Assembly (NCBI GenBank): GCA_945910005.1
Contig: CAMDTW010000307.1
Coordinates: forward strand, 557,001-621,000
Source: Isoperla grammatica
Lineage: Eukaryota; Arthropoda; Insecta; Plecoptera; Perlodidae
Direction of reading: 5' to 3'
DNA: 64,000 nucleotides
The position numbers were made by a program, and so were the translations under genes. Of this stretch, positions 49,401 through 61,896 are shown piece by piece (the stretch's first letter is position 1; each line of letters opens with the position of its first letter). The notes below the pieces were generated by a model. It had not been told where the DNA came from, searched no databases, and was given only the letters and a program-made list of their open reading frames with translations.

Positions 49401-51893
49401 TGAGAGCAACTACATGCATTATATGAGGACAACGCATGTTTCCTCGCTTGTGACGGTGAATGTACTTGATAAACCCTGCGCTAAGTCAGTGACATGAGAG
49501 CAACTACATGCAACATTTAAAGACAACGCATGTTTCCTCGCTTGTGAAGGTGACTGTACTTGATAAACCCTGCGCTAAGTCAGTGACATGAAAGCCACTT
49601 CTTGAACATATTAGGACAACGCATGTTTCCTCGCTTGTGAAGGTGACTGTACTTGATAAACCCTGCGCTAAGTCAGTGACATGAGAGCAACTACATGCAT
49701 TATATGAGGACAACGCATGTTTCCTCGCTTGTGACGGTGAATGTACTTGATAAACCCTGCGCTAAGTCAGTGACATGAGAGCAACAACATGCAACATATG
49801 AAGACAACGCATGTTTCCTCGCTTGTGAATGTGACTGTACTTGATAAACCCTGCGCTAAGTCAGTGACATGAAAGCCATTTCTTACACATATTAGGACCA
49901 CGCATGTTTTCTCGCTTGTGAAGGTGACTGTACTTGATAAACCCTGCGCTAAGTCAGTGACATGAAAGCCACGTCTTGAACATATTAGGACAACGCATGT
50001 TTCTTCGCTTGTGAAGGTGACTGTACTTGATAAACCCTGCGCTAAGTCAGTGACATAAGAGCAACTACATGCAACATATGAAGACAACGCATGTTTCCTC
50101 GCTTGTGAAGGTGACTGTACTTGATAAACCCTGCGCTAAGTCAGTGACATGAGAGCAACTACATGCGACATATGAAGACAACGCATGTTTCCTCGCTTGT
50201 GACGGTGACTGTACTTGATAAACCCTGCGCTAAAACAGTGACATGAGAGCAACTACATGCAACATATGAGGACAACGCATGTTTCCTCGCTTGTGAAGGT
50301 GACTGTACTTGATAAACCCTGCGCTAAGTCAGTGACATGAGAGCAACTACATGCAACATATGAAGACAACGCATGTTTCCTCGCTTGGGAAAGTTACTGT
50401 ACGTGATATACCCTGCGCTAAGTCAGTGACATGAAGTCCAGTTCATGCAACATATGAGGACAACGCATGTTTTCTCGCTTGTGACGGTGACTGAACTTGA
50501 TAAACCCTGCGCTAAGTCAGTGACATAAGAGCAACTACATGCAACCAATGAAGACAACGCATGTTTCCTCGCTTGTGACGATGACTGTACTAGATAAACC
50601 CTGCGCTAAGTCAGTGACATGAGAGCAACTACATGCAACATATGAAGACAACGTATGTTTCCTCGCTTGTGAAAGTGACTGTACGTGATAAACCCTGCGC
50701 TAAGTCAGTGACATGAGAGCAACTACATGCAACATATGAAGAGAACGAATGTTTCCTCGCTTATGACGGTGACTGTACTTGATAAACCCTGCGCTAAGTC
50801 AGTGATATGAAAGCCACTTCATGCAACATATGAAGACAACGCATGTTACCTCGCTTGTGAAGGTGACTGAACTTGATAAACCCTGCGCTAAGTCAGTGAC
50901 ATAAGAGCAACTACATGCAACCAATGAAGAGAACGAATGTTTCCACGCTTGTGACGGTGACTGTACTTGATAAACCCTGCGCTAAGTCAGTGATATGAAA
51001 ACCACTTCATGCAACATAAGAAGACAACGCATGTTTCCTCGCTTGTGAAGGTGACTGTACGTGATTAACCCTGCGCTAAGTCAGTGACATGACCGCAACA
51101 ACATGCAACATATGAGGACAACGCATGTTTCCTCGCTTGTGAAGGTGACTGTACTTGATAAACCCTGCGCTAAGTCAGTGACATGAGAGCAACTACATGC
51201 AACATATGAAGACAACGCATGTTTCCTCGCTTGTGACGGTGCTGTACTTGATAAACCCTGCGCAAGGTAGTGACATGAAAGCAACTACATGCAACATATG
51301 AAGACAACGCATGTTTCCTCGCTTGTGACGGTTACTGTACGTAATAAACCCTGCGCTAAGTCAGTGACATGAGTGCAACTACATGCAACATATGAAGACA
51401 ACGCATGTTTCCTCGCTTGTGAAGGTGACTGTACTTGATAAACCCTGCGCTAAGTCAGTGACATGAAAGCCACTTCTTGAACATATTAGGACAACGAATG
51501 TTTCCTCGCTTGTGACGGTGACTTTACTTGATAACCCCTGCGCTAAGTCAGTGATATGAAAGCCACTTCTAGCAACATATGAAGACAACGCATGTTTCCT
51601 TGCTTGTGAAGGTGACTGTACGTGATTAACCCTGCGCTAAGTCAGTGACATGACCGCAACAACATGCAACATATGAGGACAACGCATGTTTCCTCGCTTG
51701 TGAAGGTGACTGTACTTGATAAACCCTGCGCTAAGTCAGTGACATGAGAGCCACTTCTTGAACATATTAGCACAACGCATGTTTCCTCGCTTGTGAAGGT
51801 GACTGTACTTGATAAACCCTGCGCTAAGTCAGTGACATGAAAGCCACTTCTTGAACATATTAGGACAACGCATGTTTCCTCGCTTGTGAAGGT

Positions 51894-54800
51894 GACTGTT
51901 CTTGATAAACCCTGCGCTAAGTCAGTGACATAAGAGCAACTACATGCAACATATGAAGACAACGCATTTTTCCTCGCTTGTGAAGGTGACTGTACTTGAT
52001 AAACCCTGCGCTTAGTCAGTGACATAAGAGCAACTACATGCAACATATGAAGACAACGCTTGTTTCCTCGCTTGTGAAGGTGACTGTACTTTATAAACCC
52101 TGCGCTAAGTCAGTGACATGAAAGCAACTACTTGCAACATATGAAGACAACGCATGTTTCCTCGCTTGTGAAGGTGACTGTTCTTGATAAACCCTGCGCT
52201 AAGTCAGTGACATGAGAGCAACTACATGCAACATATAAGGACAACGCATGTTTCCTCGCTTGTGACGGTGACTGTACTTGATAAACCCTGCGCTAAGTCA
52301 GTGACATGAGAGCCACTTCATGCAACATATGAAGACAACGCATGTTTCCTCGCTTGTGAAGGTGACTGTACTTGATAAACCCTGCGCTAAGTCAGTGACA
52401 TGAGAGCAACAACATGCAACATATGAAGACATCGCATGTTTTCTCGCTTGTGACGGTGAATGTACTTGATAAACCCTGCGCTTAGTCAGTGACATGAGAG
52501 CAACTACATGCAACATATAAAGACAACGCATGTTTTCTCGCTTGTGACGGTGACTGTACTTGATAAACCCTGCGCTAAGTCAGTGACATAAGAGCAACTA
52601 CATGCAACATATAAAGACAACGCATGTTTCCTCGCTTGTGAAGGTGACTTCACGTGATAAACCCTGCGCTTAGTCAGTGACATGAGAGCAACTACATGCA
52701 ACATATGAAGACATCGCATGTTTCCTCGCTTGTGAAGGTGACTGTACTTGATAAACCCTGCGCTAAGTCAGTGACATGAGAGCAACTACATGCAACATAT
52801 GAAGACAACGCATGTTTCCTCGCTTGTGAAGGTTACTGTACTTGATAAACCCTGCGCTAAGTCAGTGACATGAAAGCCATTTCTTACACATATTAGGACA
52901 ACGCATGTTTCCTCGCTTGTGAAGGTGACTGTACTTGATAAACCCTGCGCTAAGTCAGTGACATGAAAGCCACTTCTTGAACATATTAGGACAACGCATG
53001 TTTCCTCGCTTGTAAAGGTGACTGTACTTGATAAACCCTGCACTAAGTAAGTGACATGAGAGCAACTACATGCAACATATGAAGACAAAGCATGTTTCCT
53101 CGCTTGTGAAGGTGACTGTATTTGATAAACCCTGCGCTAAGTCAGTGACATGAGAGCAACTACATGCAACATATGAAGACAACGCATGTTTCCTCGCATG
53201 TGAAGGTGACTGTACTTGATAAACCCTGCGCTAAGTCAGTGACATGAGTGCAACTACATGCAATATATGAAGACAATGCATGTTTCCTCGCTTGTTAAGG
53301 TCACTGTACTTGATAAACCCTGCGCTAAGTCAGGGACATGAGAGCAACTACAGTCAACATATTAGGACAACGCATGTTTCCTCGCTTGTGAAGGTGACTG
53401 TACTTGATAAACCCTACGCTAAGTCAGTGACATGAGAGCAACTACATGCAACATATGAAGACAATGCATGTTTTCTGGCTTGTGAAGGTGACTGTACTTG
53501 ATAAACCCTGCGCTAAGTCAGTGACATGAGAGCAACTACATGCAACATATTAGGACAACGCATGTTTCCTCGCTTGTGAAGGTGACTGTACTTGATAAAC
53601 CTTGCGCTAAGTCAGTGACATGAGAGCAACTACATGCAACATATGAAGACAACGCATGTTTCCTTGCTTGTGACGGTGTCTGTACTTGATAAACCCTGCG
53701 CTAAGTCAGTGACATGAGAGCAACTACATGCAACATTTGAAGACAACGCATGTTTCCTCGCTTGTGACGGTGACTGAACTTGATAAACCCTGCGCTAAGT
53801 CAGTGACATAAGAGCAACTACATGCAACCAATGAAGACAACGCATGTTTCCTCGCTTGTGACGGTGACTGTACTAGATAAACCCTGCGCTAAGTCAGTGA
53901 CATGAGAGCAACTACATGCAACATATGAAGACAACGCATGTTTCCTCGCTTGTGAAAGTAACTGTACGTGATAAACCCTGCGCTATGTCAGTGACATGAG
54001 AGCAACTACATGCAACATATGAAGAGAACGAATGTTTCCTCGCTTGTGACGGTGACTGTACTTGATAAACCCTGCGCTAAGTCAGTGATATGAAAGCCAC
54101 TTCATGCAACATATGAAGACAACGCATGTTTCCTCGCTTGTGAAGGTGACTGTACGTGATTAACCCTGCGCTAAGTCAGTGACATGACCGCAACATCATG
54201 CAACATATGAGGACAACGCATGTTTCCTCGCTTGTGAAGGTGACTGTACTTGATAAACCCTGCGCTAAGTCAGTGACATGAGAGCAACTACATGCGACAT
54301 ATGAAGACAACGCATGTTTCCTCGCTTGTGACGGTGACTGTACTTGATAAACCCTGCGCTAAGTCAGTGACATGAGAGCAACTACATGCAACATATGAGG
54401 ACAACGCATGTTTCCTCGCTTGTGAAGGTGACTGTACTTGATAAACCCTGCGCTAAGTCAGTGACATGAGAGCAACTACATGCAACATATGAAGACAACG
54501 CATGTTTCCTCGCTTGTGACGGTGACTGTACTTGATAAACCCTGCGCTAAGTCAGTGACATGAGAGCAACTACATGCAACATATGAAGACAACGCATGTT
54601 TCCTCGCTTGTGACGGTTACTGTACGTAATAAACCCTGCGCAGAGTCAGTGACATGAGTGAAACTACATGCAACATATGAGGACAACGCATGTTTCCTCG
54701 CTTGTGACGGTGACTGTACGTAATAAACCCTGCGCTAAGTCAGTGACATGAGTGCAACTACATGCAACATATGAAGACAACGCATGTTTCCTCGCTTGTG

Positions 54801-57800
54801 AAGGTGACTGTACTTGATAAACCCTGCGCTAAGTCAGTGACATGAAAGCCACTTCTTGAACATATTAGGAAACGCATGTTTTCTCGCTTGTGAAGGTGAC
54901 TGTACTTGATAAACCCTGCGCTAAGTCAGTGACATGAAAGCCACTTCTTGAACATATTAGGACAACGCATGTTTCTTCGCTTGTGAAGGTGACTGTACTT
55001 GATAAACCCTGCGCTAAGTCAGTGACATAAGAGCAACTACATGCAACATATGAAGACAACGCATGTTTCCTCGCTTGTGAAGGTGACTGTACTTGATAAA
55101 CCCTGCGCTTAGTCAGTGACATGAGAGCAACAACATGCAACATATGAAGACAACGCTTGTTTCCTCGCTCTTGAAGGTGACTGTACTTGATAAACCCTGC
55201 GCTAAGTCAGTGACATGAGAGCAACTACATGCAACATATAAAGACACCGCATGTTTCCTAGCATGTGAAGGTGACTGTACTTGATAAACCCTGCGCTAAG
55301 TCAGTGACATGAGAGCAACTACATGCAACATATGAAGACAATGCATGTTTCCTCGCTTGTGAAGGTGACTGTACTTGATAAACCCTGCGCTAAGTCAGTG
55401 ACATGAGAGCAACTACGTGCAACATATAAGGACAACGCATGTTTCCTCGCTTGTGAAGGTGACTGTACTTGATAAATCCTGCGCTAAGTCAGGGACATGA
55501 GAGCAACTACATGCAACATATGAAGACATCGCATGTTTCCTCGCTTGTGACGGTGACTGTACGTGATAAACCCTGCGCTAAGTCAGTGACATGAGAGCAA
55601 CTACATGCAACATATGAAGACAACGCATGTTTCCTCGCTTGGGAAAGTTACTGTACGTGATATACCCTGCGCTAAGTCAGTGACATGAAGTCCAGTTCAT
55701 GCAACATATGAGGACAACGCATGTTTTCTCGCTTGTGACGGTGACTGAACTTGATAAACCCTGCGCTAAGTCAGTGACATAAGAGCAACTACATGCAACC
55801 AATGAAGACAACGCATGTTTCCTCGCTTGTGACGATGACTGTACTAGATAAACCCTGCGCTAAGTCAGTGACATGAGAGCAACTACATGCAACATATGAA
55901 GACAACGTATGTTTCCTCGCTTGTGAAAGTGACTGTACGTGATAAACCCTGCGCTAAGTCAGTGACATGAGAGCAACTACATGCAACATATGAAGAGAAC
56001 GAATGTTTCCTCGCTTATGACGGTGACTGTACTTGATAAACCCTGCGCTAAGTCAGTGATATGAAAGCCACTTCATGCAACATATGAAGACAACGCATGT
56101 TACCTCGCTTGTGAAGGTGACTGAACTTGATAAACCCTGCGCTAAGTCAGTGACATAAGAGCAACTACATGCAACCAATGAAGAGAACGAATGTTTCCAC
56201 GCTTGTGACGGTGACTGTACTTGATAAACCCTGCGCTAAGTCAGTGATATGAAAACCACTTCATGCAACATAAGAAGACAACGCATGTTTCCTCGCTTGT
56301 GAAGGTGACTGTACGTGATTAACCCTGCGCTAAGTCAGTGACATGACCGCAACAACATGCAACATATGAGGACAACGCATGTTTCCTCGCTTGTGAAGGT
56401 GACTGTTCTTGATAAACCCTGCGCTAAGTCAGTGACATAAGAGCAACTACATGCAACATATGAAGACAACGCATTTTTCCTCGCTTGTGAAGGTGACTGT
56501 ACTTGATAAACCCTGCGCTTAGTCAGTGACATAAGAGCAAGTACATGCAACATATGAAGACAACGCTTGTTTCCTCGCTTGTGAAGGTGACTGTACTTTA
56601 TAAACCCTGCGCTAAGTCAGTGACATGAAAGCAACTACTTGCAACATATGAAGACAACGCATGTTTCCTCGCTTGTGAAGGTGACTGTTCTTGATAAACC
56701 CTGCGCTAAGTCAGTGACATGAGAGCAACTACATGCAACATATAAGGACAACGCATGTTTCCTCGCTTGTGACGGTGACTGTACTTGATAAACCCTGCGC
56801 TAAGTCAGTGACATGAGAGCCACTTCATGCAACATATGAAGACAACGCATGTTTCCTCGCTTGTGAAGGTGACTGTACTTGATAAACCCTGCGCTAAGTC
56901 AGTGACATGAGAGAAACAACATGCAACATATGAAGACATCGCATGTTTTCTCGCTTGTGACGGTGAATGTACTTGATAAACCCTGCGCTTAGTCAGTGAC
57001 ATGAGAGCAACTACATGCAACATATAAAGACAACGCATGTTTTCTCGCTTGTGACGGTGACTGTACTTGATAAACCCTGCGCTAAGTCAGTGACATAAGA
57101 GCAACTACATGCAACATATAAAGACAACGCATGTTTCCTCGCTTGTGAAGGTGACTTCACGTGATAAACCCTGCGCTTAGTCAGTGACATGAGAGCAACT
57201 ACATGCAACATATGAAGACATCGCATGTTTCCTCGCTTGTGAAGGTGACTGTACTTGATAAACCCTGCGCTAAGTCAGTGACATGAGAGCAACTACATGC
57301 AACATATGAAGACAACGCATGTTTCCTCGCTTGTGAAGGTTACTGTACTTGATAAACCCTGCGCTAAGTCAGTGACATGAAAGCCATTTCTTACACATAT
57401 TAGGACAACGCATGTTTCCTCGCTTGTGAAGGTGACTGTACTTGATAAACCCTGCGCTAAGTCAGTGACATGAAAGCCACTTCTTGAACATATTAGGACA
57501 ACGCATGTTTCCTCGCTTGTAAAGGTGACTGTACTTGATAAACCCTGCACTAAGTAAGTGACATGAGAGCAACTACATGCAACATATGAAGACAAAGCAT
57601 GTTTCCTCGCTTGTGAAGGTGACTGTATTTGATAAACCCTGCGCTAAGTCAGTGACATGAGAGCAACTACATGCAACATATGAAGACAACGCATGTTTCC
57701 TCGCATGTGAAGGTGACTGTACTTGATAAACCCTGCGCTAAGTCAGTGACATGAGTGCAACTACATGCAATATATGAAGACAATGCATGTTTCCTCGCTT

Positions 57801-57920
57801 GTGAAGGTCACTGTACTTGATAAACCCTGCGCTAAGTCAGGGACATGAGAGCAACTACAGTCAACATATTAGGACAACGCATGTTTCCTCGCTTGTGAAG
57901 GTGACTGTACTTGATAAACC
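51894..57920. repeat. Stacked near-identical satellite B blocks (shifts 4,507 and 3,849 bp)
   Basis: 51,894-53,400 recurs at 56,401-57,910 (shift 4,507, 48 units). Then 54,081-55,990 recurs at 57,930-59,840 (shift 3,849, 41 units). Each switch of shift is abrupt and falls between units of normal length. The order of blocks is therefore a mosaic assembled by successive in-register exchanges. Confidence 0.75.
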
Positions 57921-60900
57921 CTGCGCTAAGTCAGTGATATGAAAGCCACTTCATGCAACATATGAAGACAACGCATGTTTCCTCGCTTGTGAAGGTGACT
58001 GTACGTGATTAACCCTGCGCTAAGTCAGTGACATGACCGCAACATCATGCAACATATGAGGACAACGCATGTTTCCTCGCTTGTGAAGGTGACTGTACTT
58101 GATAAACCCTGCGCTAAGTCAGTGACATGAGAGCAACTACATGCGACATATGAAGACAACGCATGTTTCCTCGCTTGTGACGGTGACTGTACTTGATAAA
58201 CCCTGCGCTAAGTCAGTGACATGAGAGCAACTACATGCAACATATGAGGACAACGCATGTTTCCTCGCTTGTGAAGGTGACTGTACTTGATAAACCCTGC
58301 GCTAAGTCAGTGACATGAGAGCAACTACATGCAACATATGAAGACAACGCATGTTTCCTCGCTTGTGACGGTGACTGTACTTGATAAACCCTGCGCTAAG
58401 TCAGTGACATGAGAGCAACTACATGCAACATATGAAGACAACGCATGTTTCCTCGCTTGTGACGGTTACTGTACGTAATAAACCCTGCGCAGAGTCAGTG
58501 ACATGAGTGAAACTACATGCAACATATGAGGACAACGCATGTTTCCTCGCTTGTGACGGTGACTGTACGTAATAAACCCTGCGCTAAGTCAGTGACATGA
58601 GTGCAACTACATGCAACATATGAAGACAACGCATGTTTCCTCGCTTGTGAAGGTGACTGTACTTGATAAACCCTGCGCTAAGTCAGTGACATGAAAGCCA
58701 CTTCTTGAACATATTAGGAAACGCATGTTTTCTCGCTTGTGAAGGTGACTGTACTTGATAAACCCTGCGCTAAGTCAGTGACATGAAAGCCACTTCTTGA
58801 ACATATTAGGACAACGCATGTTTCTTCGCTTGTGAAGGTGACTGTACTTGATAAACCCTGCGCTAAGTCAGTGACATAAGAGCAACTACATGCAACATAT
58901 GAAGACAACGCATGTTTCCTCGCTTGTGAAGGTGACTGTACTTGATAAACCCTGCGCTTAGTCAGTGACATGAGAGCAACAACATGCAACATATGAAGAC
59001 AACGCTTGTTTCCTCGCTCTTGAAGGTGACTGTACTTGATAAACCCTGCGCTAAGTCAGTGACATGAGAGCAACTACATGCAACATATGAAGACAACGCA
59101 TGTTTCCTCGCATGTGAAGGTGACTGTACTTGATAAACCCTGCGCTAAGTCAGTGACATGAGAGCAACTACATGCAACATATGAAGACAATGCATGTTTC
59201 CTCGCTTGTGAAGGTGACTGTACTTGATAAACCCTGCGCTAAGTCAGTGACATGAGAGCAACTACGTGCAACATATAAGGACAACGCATGTTTCCTCGCT
59301 TGTGAAGGTGACTGTACTTGATAAATCCTGCGCTAAGTCAGTGACATGAGAGCAACTACATGCAACATATGAAGACATCGCATGTTTCCTCGCTTGTGAC
59401 GGTGACTGTACGTGATAAACCCTGCGCTAAGTCAGTGACATGAGAGCAACTACATGCAACATATGAAGACAACGCATGTTTCCTCGCTTGGGAAAGTTAC
59501 TGTACGTGATATACCCTGCGCTAAGTCAGTGACATGAAGTCCAGTTCATGCAACATATGAGGACAACGCATGTTTTCTCGCTTGTGACGGTGACTGAACT
59601 TGATAAACCCTGCGCTAAGTCAGTGACATAAGAGCAACTACATGCAACCAATGAAGACAACGCATGTTTCCTCGCTTGTGACGATGACTGTACTAGATAA
59701 ACCCTGCGCTAAGTCAGTGACATGAGAGCAACTACATGCAACATATGAAGACAACGTATGTTTCCTCGCTTGTGAAAGTGACTGTACGTGATAAACCCTG
59801 CGCTAAGTCAGTGACATGAGAGCAACTACATGCAACATATGAAGACAACGCTTGTTTCCTCGCTTGTGAAGGTGACTGTACTTTATAAACCCTGCGCTAA
59901 GTCAGTGACATGAAAGCAACTACTTGCAACATATGAAGACAACGCATGTTTCCTCGCTTGTGAAGGTGACTGTTCTTGATAAACCCTGCGCTAAGTCAGT
60001 GACATGAGAGCAACTACATGCAACATATAAGGACAACGCATGTTTCCTCGCTTGTGACGGTGACTGTACTTGATAAACCCTGCGCTAAGTCAGTGACATG
60101 AGAGCCACTTCATGCAACATATGAAGACAACGCATGTTTCCTCGCTTGTGAAGGTGACTGTACTTGATAAACCCTGCGCTAAGTCAGTGACATGAGAGCA
60201 ACAACATGCAACATATGAAGACATCGCATGTTTTCTCGCTTGTGACGGTGAATGTACTTGATAAACCCTGCGCTTAGTCAGTGACATGAGAGCAACTACA
60301 TGCAACATATAAAGACAACGCATGTTTTCTCGCTTGTGACGGTGACTGTACTTGATAAACCCTGCGCTAAGTCAGTGACATAAGAGCAACTACATGCAAC
60401 ATATAAAGACAACGCATGTTTCCTCGCTTGTGAAGGTGACTTCACGTGATAAACCCTGCGCTTAGTCAGTGACATGAGAGCAACTACATGCAACATATGA
60501 AGACATCGCATGTTTCCTCGCTTGTGAAGGTGACTGTACTTGATAAACCCTGCGCTAAGTCAGTGACATGAGAGCAACTACATGCAACATATGAAGACAA
60601 CGCATGTTTCCTCGCTTGTGAAGGTTACTGTACTTGATAAACCCTGCGCTAAGTCAGTGACATGAAAGCCATTTCTTACACATATTAGGACAACGCATGT
60701 TTCCTCGCTTGTGAAGGTGACTGTACTTGATAAACCCTGCGCTAAGTCAGTGACATGAAAGCCACTTCTTGAACATATTAGGACAACGCATGTTTCCTCG
60801 CTTGTAAAGGTGACTGTACTTGATAAACCCTGCACTAAGTAAGTGACATGAGAGCAACTACATGCAACATATGAAGACAAAGCATGTTTCCTCGCTTGTG

Positions 60901-61896
60901 AAGGTGACTGTATTTGATAAACCCTGCGCTAAGTCAGTGACATGAGAGCAACTACATGCAACATATGAAGACAACGCATGTTTCCTCGCATGTGAAGGTG
61001 ACTGTACTTGATAAACCCTGCGCTAAGTCAGTGACATGAGTGCAACTACATGCAATATATGAAGACAATGCATGTTTCCTCGCTTGTGAAGGTCACTGTA
61101 CTTGATAAACCCTGCGCTAAGTCAGGGACATGAGAGCAACTACAGTCAACATATTAGGACAACGCATGTTTCCTCGCTTGTGAAGGTGACTGTACTTGAT
61201 AAACCCTGCGCTAAGTCAGTGACATGAGAGCAACTACATGCAACATATGAAGACATCGCATGTTTCCTCGCTTGTGACGGTGACTGTACGTGATAAACCC
61301 TGCGCTAAGTCAGTGACATGAGAGCAACTACATGCAACATATGAAGACAACGAATGTTTCCTCGCTTGGGAAAGTTACTGTACGTGATATACCCTGCGCT
61401 AAGTCAGTGACATGAAGGCCAGTTCATGCAACATATGAAGACAACGCATGTTTCCTCGCTTGTGACGGTGACTGAACTTTATAAACCCTGCGCTAAGTCA
61501 GTGACATAAGAGCAACTACATGCAACCAATGAAGACAACGCATGTTTCCTCGCTTGTGACGGTGACTGTACTAGATAAATCCTGCGCTAAGTCAGTAACA
61601 TGAGAGCAACAACATGCAACATATGAAGACAACGCATGTTTCCTCGCTTGTGAAAGTGACTGTACGTGATAAACCCTGCGCTTAGTCAGTGACATGAGAG
61701 CAACTACATGCAACATATGAAGAGAACGAATGTTTCCTCGCTTGTGACGGTGACTGTACTTGATAAACCCTGCGCTAAGTCAGTGATATGAAAGCCACTT
61801 CATGCAACATATGAATACAACGCATGTTTCCTCGCTTGTGAAGGTGACTGTACGTGATTAACCCTGCGCTAAGTCAGTGACATGACCGCAACAACA
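56558..61896. repeat. Stacked near-identical satellite B blocks (shifts 3,285 and 14,736 bp)
   Basis: 56,558-57,918 recurs at 59,843-61,203 (shift 3,285, 35 units). The same block also occurs at about 45.1-46.47 kb and 52.05-53.4 kb, making at least four copies. The neighbouring 46.47-47.16 kb stretch continues as 61.2-61.9 kb (shift 14,736). Markers are CTTTATAAACCC, GCAACTACTTGC, GTGACTTCACGTG, CCTGCACTAAGTAAGTG and GCAATATATGAAG. Confidence 0.75.
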